Assembly (NCBI GenBank): GCA_036403035.1
Contig: DASWRT010000242.1
Location: 1-17,959 of the forward strand
Origin: DASWRT01 sp036403035
Lineage (GTDB): Bacteria; Pseudomonadota; Alphaproteobacteria; ATCC43930; CGMCC-115725
Length of the DNA stretch: 17,959 bases
Direction: 5' to 3'
Shown: positions 7,358 through 15,983 of the stretch, one piece after another
Position numbering within the stretch: position 1 is the stretch's first letter
How the letters are laid out: each line of letters opens with the position of its first letter
Made by a program: the position numbers and the translations under genes
Notes under the pieces: model-generated
What the model saw: only the letters and a program-made list of their open reading frames with translations
Told to the model about the DNA's origin: nothing
Database searches by the model: none

Positions 7358-7894
7358 ATGCCGTTCGATGGCAGCAATCCGGTCGATGGCGTCGCGGCGA
7401 AGGCGCCCGGCGCCGGCGAGGCGATGCGCGATGCGACGACGATCTCCTTGCCGCCGCCGCCTCCCGCAATGGAGCATCTGCCGGGCGCCGCCGCCTGGAA
7501 GGATCGCCTGCTCGCGCTCTTGCGGCGTGTCGACGCGTACCTGTTCCCGCCGGTGCCGAACGAGCCGGCGGACGTCACGCCGGCGCAGGTGCTGGAAGAG
7601 GCGCGCGGCCTCGTCGAGGAGCGGCAGGACTGGGCGCAGGGCGCCTATGTGACGTTCGGCGGACGGTACTGCGCGATCGGGGCGGTGCGGACGGCGGGGC
7701 GGTGCCTCGGCGACCGCGCGGCGGAGCGCGCGGCGTGCGATCTGCTGGCCGACGCCGTGGCGCGGCGGGGCTTCCCCGACGTCGAGACGATGAACGACCG
7801 GTCGTCGCACCGGGCGGTGCTCGCCGCATTCGACGAGGCGATCGCAGCGGCGCAGCGGGCGGAAGGCGAGGGCGGCGAACCGTCGAGGGCGTGA
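7358..7894 (+). CDS. Hypothetical protein resembling DUF6197
   Basis: This is a 178-residue protein with GGGAGG seven bases before the ATG. The first 45 residues are low-complexity. From about residue 70 there is an alpha-helical domain: VLEEARGLVEERQDWAQGAY, then GGRYCAIGAVRTAG, then MNDRSSHRAVLAAFDEAI. The order 'AxxLIexxxWxQGAY ... G.YCxxGAlxxA ... NDxxxxxxxxVLxxxdxAI' is what I recall of the DUF6197 family, best known from Actinobacteria. This is recognition by eye, not a search. The function is unknown, and no signal peptide or membrane span is visible. The REP-like hairpins immediately downstream may protect or end the transcript. Confidence 0.72.
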   Translation: MPFDGSNPVDGVAAKAPGAGEAMRDATTISLPPPPPAMEHLPGAAAWKDRLLALLRRVDAYLFPPVPNEPADVTPAQVLEEARGLVEERQDWAQGAYVTFGGRYCAIGAVRTAGRCLGDRAAERAACDLLADAVARRGFPDVETMNDRSSHRAVLAAFDEAIAAAQRAEGEGGEPSRA

Positions 7895-7933
7895 CGACGG
7901 GCACGGCGGGAGTGATCGGCGATTCCACATCTT

Positions 7934-7968
7934 CCTCTCCCGTTTGCGGGAGAGGGCCGGGGTGAGGG
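7934..7968 (+). repeat. REP-like palindromic repeat, copy 1
   Basis: A 35-base element consists of the hairpin CCTCTCCC...GCGGGAGAGG followed by the tail GGGGTGAGGG. Copy 2 lies at 8018-8052 in inverted orientation. Elements of this form are scattered in many GC-rich proteobacterial genomes. It lies just after the DUF6197-like gene and could act as a transcript end. Confidence 0.75.
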
Positions 7969-8017
7969 CGGGGAGCCGATCGCGCCGAACTAACCTATTA
8001 CTCAGAAGAAGAAATTC

Positions 8018-8052
8018 CCCTCACCCCATCCCTCTTCCGCTTGCGGGAGAGG
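8018..8052 (-). repeat. REP-like palindromic repeat, copy 2 (inverted)
   Basis: The reverse complement of this 35-base stretch aligns to copy 1 over its full length, with about six differences, mostly in the hairpin loop and the two bases before the GGGGTGAGGG tail. The two copies face each other across a 49-base AT-richer spacer between the convergent DUF6197-like and MFS genes. This is a BIME-like arrangement and a probable bidirectional terminator. Confidence 0.75.
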
Positions 8053-8100
8053 GAGCAATGTGCATCGGCCTTGCCGATTTCGGAAAGTCTTCGGCCATTC

Positions 8101-9516
8101 TTACCGCACCGTCGGGCCGGTGCCCGTGGCGGTGCGGGTGGCGCCGAAATCGACGTCGACGATGCGGCGCCGGTTGCGGATCACGGCTTGCACCACGAAG
8201 GTCATGGCGCCGCCGATCGCGAGGCAGACGGCAAGGAACAGCATCGGGGCGATCGTGCTGCCGGTGGTGTCGCGGATCCACGGCACGACGTTCTGCGCGA
8301 CGAAGCCGCCGAGGTTGCCGACCGAGTTGATCGCCGCGAGGCCGGCCGCCGCCGAGGCGCCGGTGAGGAAGCTCGACGGCAGGCTCCACAGCACCGGCTG
8401 TCCGGCGAAGATGCCGGCGGCGGCGCCGCACAGGAAGGCGAACTTCACCGCGTCGCCGGGGACGTAGACGCTGAGGACGAGGCAGGCGGCGCCGAACAGC
8501 GCCGGCCCGACGATGAACGGCGTCTGCCGTCCGGTCCGCGAGGCGAGCGTCGGGATCGCCCACAGCGCGACGGCGACGATCACCCAGGGGATGATGTTGA
8601 TGAAGCCGTTCGCCAAATCCGAGACGCCGAAGCTCTTCACGATCGTCGGCAGCCAGTAGCTGAGCCCGTAGGCCGCCAGCGGGAAGGCCACGTACCAGAG
8701 GCACATCAGCAGCACGCGCGTGTCGAGCAGGGCCGCGAAGGGGTTGGCGTGCGTAGTCTTCGCCATCGCCCGATCCTCCTCGGCGAGGGTCCGGTGCAGC
8801 CAGTCCTTCTCCGCGCGGTCGAGGAAGCGCGCGTTCTCGGGCCGGTCGTCGAGATAGGACAGGGTGACGAAGGCCATCGCGATCGCGGGGATGCCGGTGG
8901 CGAGGAATACCCATTGCCAGCCGCGCAGGCCCAGGGCGCCGTCGAGCGTCAGCAGCGCGCCGCCGACCGGCGCGCCGACCGCGTTGGCGATCGCGCTGAA
9001 GATCATGAACCAGCCGACCATCCGGGCGCGGTGCTCGAACGGGAACCAGATCGTCAGCACGTAGAGCACGCCGGGGAAGAAGCCGGCCTCGCAGGCGCCG
9101 AGCAGGAAGCGCAGCACGTAGAACATCGCGGCGTTCTGCGTGAAGGCGAGCGCCAGCGTGACCGCGCCCCAGGAGATCATGATCCGGGCGAACCAGCGCC
9201 GCGCTCCGACCCGCTCCAGGATGACGTTGCTCGGCACCTCGAAGAAGAGATAGCCGATGAAGAACAGCGAGGCGCCGAGCCCGTAGGCGTACTCGGAAAG
9301 GCCGAGATCGCCGACCATCTGCAGCTTCGCGAAGCTGACGTTCTGCCGGTCGATGTAGGCGATCAGGTAGATGAAGCCCAGGAACGGGACGAGCCGCATC
9401 GTGATCTTGCGGATCAGCGCCGCCGCGCCGTCCGTTCCCATCGCGGTCGCGGCGGCGCTGCCGCCGTCACCGCCGCCAAGCTGCGCGCTGACCGTGCGAC
9501 CCGCCGTTTCTCGCAT
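8101..9516 (-). CDS. MFS transporter, anion:cation symporter (ACS) family
   Basis: This 471-residue protein has about 12 hydrophobic segments, preceded by a polar N-terminus of about 35 residues. The sequences YIDRQNVSFAKLQM, SLFFIGYLFFEVPSNVILERVGARRW and FLLGACEAGFFPGVLY are hallmarks of the ACS group, which includes tartrate (TtuB), phthalate, 4-hydroxyphenylacetate and galactonate carriers. A typical cytoplasmic loop (DDRPENARFLDRAEKDWL) separates the two six-helix halves. It probably brings an organic anion into the cell with protons; the substrate cannot be read from the sequence. The ATG has GGGAGG six bases upstream. No catabolic enzyme or regulator sits beside it. Confidence 0.88.
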   Translation of the reverse strand: MRETAGRTVSAQLGGGDGGSAAATAMGTDGAAALIRKITMRLVPFLGFIYLIAYIDRQNVSFAKLQMVGDLGLSEYAYGLGASLFFIGYLFFEVPSNVILERVGARRWFARIMISWGAVTLALAFTQNAAMFYVLRFLLGACEAGFFPGVLYVLTIWFPFEHRARMVGWFMIFSAIANAVGAPVGGALLTLDGALGLRGWQWVFLATGIPAIAMAFVTLSYLDDRPENARFLDRAEKDWLHRTLAEEDRAMAKTTHANPFAALLDTRVLLMCLWYVAFPLAAYGLSYWLPTIVKSFGVSDLANGFINIIPWVIVAVALWAIPTLASRTGRQTPFIVGPALFGAACLVLSVYVPGDAVKFAFLCGAAAGIFAGQPVLWSLPSSFLTGASAAAGLAAINSVGNLGGFVAQNVVPWIRDTTGSTIAPMLFLAVCLAIGGAMTFVVQAVIRNRRRIVDVDFGATRTATGTGPTVR

Positions 9517-9637
9517 ATCGTCCCTCCCGGCATGTGGCCTGCGTCCGCCGGCCGGCCGGCCGCCCTTGCTGCGGCTGCGGCCCGCGTCCCGGCTGCTTTG
9601 CGTCGACTAACGTCCGCCGAAGGCGGTTCGGTCCCGC

Positions 9638-9663
9638 AAAGGTCCGCCGGAAAGGTCCGCCGG
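9638..9663. repeat. Perfect 13-base tandem duplication
   Basis: AAAGGTCCGCCGG occurs twice without a gap or mismatch (9638-9650 and 9651-9663). It lies in the 171-base gap between the exported-protein gene and the MFS gene, and a related GTCCGCC occurs at 9612-9618. It looks like a slippage duplication; no function is evident. Confidence 0.7.
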
Positions 9664-9687
9664 CGGCCGCCGCCGCTGGCTCCGGCG

Positions 9688-10233
9688 TCATTCGAGCGTG
9701 ATGCGGTGCGTGAACTGCCGCCCGTCCGTGACAGTGATCTGGGCGAAGCCGATCAGCCGGGCAAGATCGTAGAAGGTAAAGAGGTCGTCGACCGCGTAAT
9801 CGCGGAAGAGCGGCGTCTGGCGGGCGATCTGGGTGAACATCGCGAGCAGGGCGCGCATGCGGTACGGGGTATCGAGCCAGCCGTCCTGCATGCCGACGAT
9901 GATCAGCTTCTCGGCGTCGTCGCCTTTCGCGAAGAGCAGATAGGGCGGCGGGTAGGGCGCCGCGAGCTGCGAGGCGGTTATCAGCGTGACGAATTCCAGC
10001 CGGCGGCGGCGGTCGTTGTCGTCGAGCACGCGGGCGCGCGACTTGTAGGTCTCCGTCGACGTGACCGCGGGGTAGTAGTAACCCTCATGGGCGCTTACGT
10101 CGGGGGCGCCTGCGTCGGCCGCCGGTGCAGCCGTGTCGGCGGCGCGGGCCGTGCCGGCCGCGGCGAGCGGCACGATAACGGCGGCGAGGAGCAGCCGCAT
10201 CGAGACGGCGGCGGCGAGATGCGTCGGGATCAT
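9688..10233 (-). CDS. Exported protein of unknown function
   Basis: The chosen start at 10233 gives 181 residues and has a GGAG about 10 bases upstream; a second ATG at 10200 is possible but lacks a ribosome binding site. The N-terminus has a positive residue, a hydrophobic core (LLLAAVIVPLAAAG) and TARA-A, a good signal peptidase I site, so the protein is probably periplasmic. The mature part (YYYPAVTSTETY, LEFVTLITASQL, YLLFAKGDDAEKLIIV, FTFYDLARLIGFAQITVTDG, ending HRITLE) is a compact alpha/beta domain. I associate it with exported proteins of Rhodospirillales that are sometimes loosely annotated as molybdopterin-guanine dinucleotide biosynthesis proteins. Nothing in it resembles MobA, so that label should not be used. 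Confidence 0.72.
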   Translation of the reverse strand: MIPTHLAAAVSMRLLLAAVIVPLAAAGTARAADTAAPAADAGAPDVSAHEGYYYPAVTSTETYKSRARVLDDNDRRRRLEFVTLITASQLAAPYPPPYLLFAKGDDAEKLIIVGMQDGWLDTPYRMRALLAMFTQIARQTPLFRDYAVDDLFTFYDLARLIGFAQITVTDGRQFTHRITLE

Positions 10234-10350
10234 GATGAGCGGGCTCCGCAGGAAGGAAGCACCATCCCATCCTGCGCCGCCGCGCAAATCAAGCCGTTGC
10301 AGAACTCCGGTCCGCTCCCGCACCGGGCTGTGTCTCGGTCACGAACAAAT

Positions 10351-10475
10351 TTTTTCACCGCGGAGGACGCAGAGAACCGCGGAGGTCCGCAGAGGTATTG
10401 TTCCCGCGCGCCGCAGGCGCGCAGCCGATTGCTCTGCGGCCCTCCGCATCTCTTCCGCGCTCTCAGCGGTAAAGG
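10351..10475. repeat. Large imperfect palindromic repeat of the CGCGGAGG/CGCAGAG type
   Basis: The left arm (10351-10395) contains TTTTTCACCGCGGAG and two spaced copies each of CGCGGAGG-like and CGCAGAG words. The right arm (10432-10475) is its approximate reverse complement, ending CTCTCAGCGGTAAAGG. The centre holds a perfect hairpin, GCGCGCC (10406-10412) with GGCGCGC (10416-10422). Repeats of this word pattern are dispersed in many bacterial genomes. It starts 15 bases beyond the stop of the CBS gene and probably serves as its transcript end. Together with flanking sequence it fills the 257-base gap before the exported-protein gene. Confidence 0.7.
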
Positions 10476-10490
10476 GCATTTCTCCGGCCT

Positions 10491-11210
10491 CTACCAGACG
10501 ACCGCGCCGTCTGAGACCGGGTTGACCACGGACACGTGGTCCTCGACAGCCTTGACGCCGGGGACGGTCTCGGCGGCGGCGCGCAACGCCCGCTGCTGTT
10601 CCTCCGAACTGACCGATCCCCATAGATGGACGATGCCGTCCTTGACCACGACGGTCGTGCCGGCGCGGGGCGCCCAGGGCTGGTCCTTGAGGGCGGAGAG
10701 GATCCTTTCCTGAAGATCGCGGTCGTCTGCGGTCGGCTCCGCGACCGCCGCCGCCGCGCCGCTCGCCAAGGCCTGGAGCAGGTTGGCGCGGCTGACGATC
10801 CCGACGAGCTGCGTCCCGTCGCGCAGCACGGGAACGCGCTTGATGCGCCGGTTCTCCAGCACGCGGACCACCTCGTCCAGCGTTGCGTTCTCGTCGACGC
10901 TTACGACCGGCTGGCTCATCACGTCCCGCACCGCCCGGCCGTGCGCCTTCAGGTAGTCCCCGGCCTCGGCGGCCGGTCCGGCCACGAGCCTCAGCCACCA
11001 CGAGGCGCCGGTGCCGCGCCGCCGCTCGGTCCCCGTCTCGGCGCGGTGCAGCAGGTCGCCCTCGCTGATGACCCCGACGACGCGGCCCGTGCCGTCGACG
11101 ACGGGTAGGCCGCTGATCCGGTGTTCGAGCATGTGCCGCGCCGCGTCCGCGACAGAGCTGTCCGGACCGATGGTGATGACGTGGCGGGTCATAATGTCGG
11201 CGGCCTTCAT
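10491..11210 (-). CDS. CBS domain pair protein with C-terminal BON domain
   Basis: This 239-residue soluble protein has a first CBS motif at about residues 1-58 (MKAADIMTRHVITIGPDSSV, ISGLPVVDGTGRVVGVISEGDLL). A linker follows that contains the characteristic WWLRLVAGPAAEAGDYLKAHG. The second CBS motif is at about 90-148 (VRDVMSQPVVSVDENATLDEV, IKRVPVLRDGTQLVGIVSRANLL). A BON domain at about 163-230 ends with VHLWGSVSSEEQQRALRAAAETVPGVKAVEDHV. CBS pairs bind adenine nucleotides, and BON domains are thought to bind membranes or partner proteins. Such CBS-CBS-BON proteins are usually stress-related in proteobacteria. GGAGG lies seven bases upstream of the ATG. It is on the same strand as the copper genes but 92 bases beyond cueR, so read-through is possible but not shown. 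Confidence 0.9.
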   Translation of the reverse strand: MKAADIMTRHVITIGPDSSVADAARHMLEHRISGLPVVDGTGRVVGVISEGDLLHRAETGTERRRGTGASWWLRLVAGPAAEAGDYLKAHGRAVRDVMSQPVVSVDENATLDEVVRVLENRRIKRVPVLRDGTQLVGIVSRANLLQALASGAAAAVAEPTADDRDLQERILSALKDQPWAPRAGTTVVVKDGIVHLWGSVSSEEQQRALRAAAETVPGVKAVEDHVSVVNPVSDGAVVW

Positions 11211-11302
11211 CGCGCGTCCTCCCCGATGCGGCCCCGGCGAAAGGGGCCTTTCCCGTGGCTAACGGCCTGAGGGACGGAATGTCGACGTGCCCGCCCGCCC
11301 GG

Positions 11303-11751
11303 TCAGCCGCCGCTACGAGCCTCGCCCGGCGCCGGCATGCGGGGCGCCGGCCGCTCCATGCCGCCGCTCCCTGCGGCGAGGTCGCGCAGGATCGGGCAGT
11401 CGGGCCGGCCGTCGCCGTGGCAGGTACGCGCCAGATCGTCCAGCGTGTCGCGCATCGACCGCAGTTCGGCGATCTTCGCGTCGAGCGCGGCGACGTGCTC
11501 CAGCGCGATCCGCTTTACCTCGGCGCTGGAGCGCGAGCGGTCCTGCCAAAGCCCGACAAGCAGGCGCACCTGCTCGATCGGGAAGCCCAGGTCGCGGGCG
11601 CGGCGGACGAAGCGCAGCGTGTGAACGTCGGCCGGCGTGTAGACGCGGTAGCCCGCGTCGGTACGGTCCGCGGCCGGGATCAGGCCGATGTTCTCATAGT
11701 ACCGGATCATCTTCGCCGAGACGCCGGACGCCTTCGCCGCCTGACCGATGT

Positions 11752-11755
<4 letters not shown>
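11303..11755 (-). CDS. cueR: Cu(I)-responsive MerR-family regulator CueR
   Basis: This is a 150-residue MerR protein. Residues 1-38 are the winged helix (MNIGQAAKASGVSAKMIRYYENIGLI), residues 39-75 the second wing and hinge, and residues 78-110 the long dimerisation helix. The metal site is diagnostic: C112 and C120 in CHGDGRPDC (C-x7-C), plus S77 in RSSAEVK. These are the same positions as S77, C112 and C120 of E. coli CueR, and a Zn sensor would have Cys at 77. It should activate CueR-box promoters when Cu(I) or Ag(I) is bound. The start codon overlaps the copA stop (ATGA), so it is translationally coupled to copA and lies under the copA promoter, giving autoregulation. The tail after C120 lacks the CysCys/His-rich end of E. 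coli CueR. Confidence 0.93.
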
Positions 11756-14346
<2,591 letters not shown>

Positions 14347-14379
14347 GGACGGAGTTCCGATCTTCGTCGTCTCTACCGT

Positions 14380-14410
14380 CATGTGGGGCTTCCCATCATG
14401 GGAAGGTCAA
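14380..14410 (-). promoter_or_regulatory. CueR-type promoter of copA-cueR
   Basis: On the minus strand, -35 TTGACC (14410-14405) and the -10 position CACATG (14385-14380) are separated by the 19-base spacer typical of MerR-family promoters. Within it is the dyad CTTCCCA-TGA-TGGGAAG (14405-14389), close to known CueR boxes. The -10 itself is poor, so activity should depend strongly on the activator. The expected transcript start is near 14373. Confidence 0.85.
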
Positions 14411-14451
14411 GGGCGGCTTGCGTCGATGTCCAATGCCCGCAAGCCGCCCTT
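14409..14451. repeat. Perfect 14-base inverted repeat between copZ and copA
   Basis: AAGGGCGGCTTGCG (14409-14422) is exactly complementary to CGCAAGCCGCCCTT (14438-14451) around a 15-base loop. It lies after copZ, and its copA-proximal arm shares two bases with the -35 of the copA promoter. It may end copZ transcripts; no T-run follows. Confidence 0.65.
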
Positions 14452-14456
14452 TGAAT

Positions 14457-14478
14457 CCCTCTCCCCGAGGGGAGAGGG
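14457..14478. terminator. Hairpin downstream of copZ, probable terminator
   Basis: CCCTCTCCCC (14457-14466) pairs perfectly with GGGGAGAGGG (14469-14478) around a two-base GA turn, nine bases beyond the copZ stop. The stem words match the core of the REP-like repeats at 7934-8052, so it may be a relic of the same repeat family serving as a terminator. Confidence 0.6.
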
Positions 14479-14487
14479 GCAGGAAGT

Positions 14488-14691
14488 CTAGAGCCGCGCT
14501 TCGACCTCGTAGCCGGCGTCGGCGATCGCGTCGCGGATCGCCGCCTCGTCGGCGCCGTGATCCTCGACGCTGACCTCGCCCGTCGCGAGGTCGACGAGCG
14601 CCCGGTCGACCGCCGGCACCGCCTCGACCGCCTTGGAGACCGCCCGCACGCAGTGTCCGCAGGTCATGCCGGAAACCTTGAACTTCAGCAT
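14488..14691 (-). CDS. copZ: Copper chaperone CopZ (heavy-metal-associated domain)
   Basis: This 67-residue single-domain protein, MLKFKVSGMTCGHCVRAVSKAVEAVP..., has the usual length and ferredoxin-like pattern of Atx1/CopZ chaperones. The Cu(I)-binding motif is GMTCGHC, with C11 and C14; the Gly-His between the cysteines differs from the Ala-Ser in both CopA domains. It should carry Cu(I) in the cytoplasm to the CopA N-terminal domains or to CueR. A good ribosome site (GAGGAG, six bases before the ATG) and its own CueR-type promoter precede it. Hairpins separate it from copA, so the two genes are controlled in parallel rather than as one operon. Confidence 0.93.
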   Translation of the reverse strand: MLKFKVSGMTCGHCVRAVSKAVEAVPAVDRALVDLATGEVSVEDHGADEAAIRDAIADAGYEVEARL

Positions 14692-14722
14692 CGCTTGCTC
14701 CTCGCCGGATGTCGACGACGCC

Positions 14723-14753
14723 TAAATGGGGCTTCCCACGGTGGGAAGGTCAA
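14723..14753 (-). promoter_or_regulatory. CueR-type promoter of copZ
   Basis: On the minus strand, -35 TTGACC (14753-14748), a 19-base spacer and -10 CATTTA (14728-14723) enclose the dyad CTTCCCA-CCG-TGGGAAG. The dyad arms and the -35 are identical to those in front of copA. The expected transcript start is near 14716, giving a leader of about 25 bases. Confidence 0.87.
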
Positions 14754-14771
14754 GCGGCCGCGGCGGCAGGA

Positions 14772-14787
14772 GGCGTCTCGCGACGCC
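14772..14787 (-). terminator. Stem-loop downstream of phaR
   Basis: GGCGTC and GACGCC form a perfect six-base stem around TCGC, within a larger GC-rich imperfect dyad. It lies 13 bases beyond the phaR stop and before the copZ promoter, where a terminator is expected. There is no T-run, so confidence is moderate. Confidence 0.4.
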
Positions 14788-14800
14788 GCAGCCGCCTCGG

Positions 14801-15427
14801 TTACTCCTTCGTGGTCTTGCTGAGCGCTTCCAACTGGCTCTGCAGCGCGTTGAGGCGGTCGGTCAGCTCGCGCAGCGCCTTGTCGTCGGGCGCCGCGGGC
14901 GGCGCGGCGGCCGGAGGGGCGCCATCGGTCTGCGATGGCGTCTGCGGCGGCTCGTTCGTCTGCGGCGGGAAGGGCGAGAACATCTTCATCGTCTTCTCGA
15001 AGAGGGCCATGTTCTGCTTGCCCATCTCCTCAAGCCCGCCGAAAGGGAACAGGCCGCCGAACGCGTCCTGCAGGTTCTTGCGCATCTGCTCCTGGTTGTG
15101 CGCGAACATCTTCATCGCGTGCTCCAGGTAGCGCGGCACGAGCCACTGCATGTTGTCGCCGTACAGGCCGATGATCTGCCGCAGGAAGCCGATCGGCAGC
15201 AGGTTCTGCCCCTTCTGCTCCTCCTCGACGATGATCTGCGTCAGCACCGAGCGCGTGATGTCCTCGCCGGTCTTGGCGTCGAAGACGACGAAATCGTTCC
15301 CTAGCTTGACCATCGCACTGAGGTCGTCGAGGGTGACGTAGCTGCTGGTGGCGGTGTTGTAGAGACGGCGGTTCGCGTATTTCTTGACGACGGTCGGGGG
15401 CGTCTCGGGCCCGCCAGATTGTCTCAT
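14801..15427 (-). CDS. phaR: Polyhydroxyalkanoate synthesis repressor PhaR
   Basis: This is a 208-residue protein. Residues about 13-72 form the PHB/PHA accumulation regulator DNA-binding domain (VVKKYANRRLYNTATSSYVTLDDLSAMV ... DITRSVLTQIIVEEE). Residues about 80-125 form the second conserved domain (LLPIGFLRQIIGLYGDNMQWLVPRYLEHAMKMF). A Pro/Ala-rich linker leads to a short coiled coil (LRELTDRLNALQSQLEAL). PhaR proteins bind both PHA granules and DNA and repress phasin and their own genes until polymer appears. It is divergent from the PHA operon with a gap of 133 bases, the right place for a shared operator. The ribosome site is weak (AAGAAG-like). Confidence 0.93.
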   Translation of the reverse strand: MRQSGGPETPPTVVKKYANRRLYNTATSSYVTLDDLSAMVKLGNDFVVFDAKTGEDITRSVLTQIIVEEEQKGQNLLPIGFLRQIIGLYGDNMQWLVPRYLEHAMKMFAHNQEQMRKNLQDAFGGLFPFGGLEEMGKQNMALFEKTMKMFSPFPPQTNEPPQTPSQTDGAPPAAAPPAAPDDKALRELTDRLNALQSQLEALSKTTKE

Positions 15428-15548
15428 GGTTCTTCTTTCACGGCAGACGGTGCGGCATTGCGGTCGCGAGCATAGCAGTTTTTCGCGCTGCGGAATAAGT
15501 TTGCCGCCGCCGGCCGGCCGTCAACTGGCGCTAAGCCCTTCCGCTCAC

Positions 15549-15561
15549 TATAGTCTGCCCA
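15549..15561 (+). promoter_or_regulatory. Candidate -10 (TATAGT) giving a leaderless or near-leaderless mRNA
   Basis: TATAGT at 15549-15554 matches the -10 consensus at five of six positions and ends six bases before the ATG at 15561, so transcription would begin at about the start codon. No Shine-Dalgarno sequence precedes that ATG, which fits. The -35 is uncertain (CTGGCG at 15525-15530, 18-base spacer). Confidence 0.4.
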
Positions 15562-15983
15562 TGGCCGAGCCGCCCGATCCTGAGGACCTTGCGAAACGAT
15601 ATGTTGCGCTGTGGCAAGACTATCTGACCGCGATCGCCGCCGACCCCGATCTCGCCGAGACGGCGGCGCGGTACCTCGCCGCACTGGCGCGCGGCATGGC
15701 ATGGCCGGGAACGTGGGGCGGCGCGGCCGGCGCCGCGGCGGCGCCAACGCCAACCGGGACTCCTGCGGATGACGGCGCGGCGGACGGCGAAGAAGGCGGC
15801 GACGGCTCAGCCGCCGCGGCAGGGGCCGCGTCCGCTGCCGCTGCATCTGAGCAGCGCGGCGCTGCTCTGGATCGCGTCGCGGAGCAGCTGGCCGCTCTCG
15901 AAACAAGGATCGCTGCCCTGGAGGCCGGAGATCGCGGCGGTCGCGCGCGACCTCGAAGCGGGCCTCGCCGCCGTCGATCCTGA
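15561..15983 (+). CDS. Small helical/coiled-coil protein of the PHA operon (PhaE- or phasin-like by position)
   Basis: This is a 140-residue protein from the ATG at 15561. The N-terminus MAEPPDPEDLAKRYVALWQDYLTAIAADPDLAETAARYLAALARGM is amphipathic helix, similar in style to the start of PhaE or phasin-like granule proteins. An Ala/Gly/Pro-rich linker follows, then a heptad coiled coil (LDRVAEQLAALETRIAALEA) and a strongly basic tail (about nine Arg in the last 15 residues). No catalytic motif is present. The C-terminal 71 codons overlap the PhaC-like gene in another frame; third-position G/C is lower there in this frame than in the PhaC-like frame, so the overlap is mainly shaped by the other gene. 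It may act as a synthase partner or granule adaptor (inferred). An ancestral fusion split by a frameshift is the alternative. Confidence 0.6.
   Translation: MAEPPDPEDLAKRYVALWQDYLTAIAADPDLAETAARYLAALARGMAWPGTWGGAAGAAAAPTPTGTPADDGAADGEEGGDGSAAAAGAASAAAASEQRGAALDRVAEQLAALETRIAALEAGDRGGRARPRSGPRRRRS

Noticed and set aside
7934..8052. A CRISPR-like repeat pair
   Set aside because: There are only two copies in inverted orientation with no regular spacers; they are REP-like hairpins.
9688..10233. Annotation of the exported protein as a molybdopterin-guanine dinucleotide biosynthesis protein
   Set aside because: It has a signal peptide and no MobA nucleotide-binding motif, so the label seems to be inherited misannotation.
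8041..10713. An 890-residue open frame on the plus strand
   Set aside because: It runs antisense across the MFS gene, the exported-protein gene and part of the CBS gene, is rich in Arg/Gly/Glu/Asp with no domain, and is explained by GC-rich antisense codon use.
11230..11248. GGCCCC/GGGGCC hairpin after cueR as a terminator
   Set aside because: The stem is only six bases with no T-run on the minus strand and lies close to the CBS gene ribosome site; it is too weak to call.
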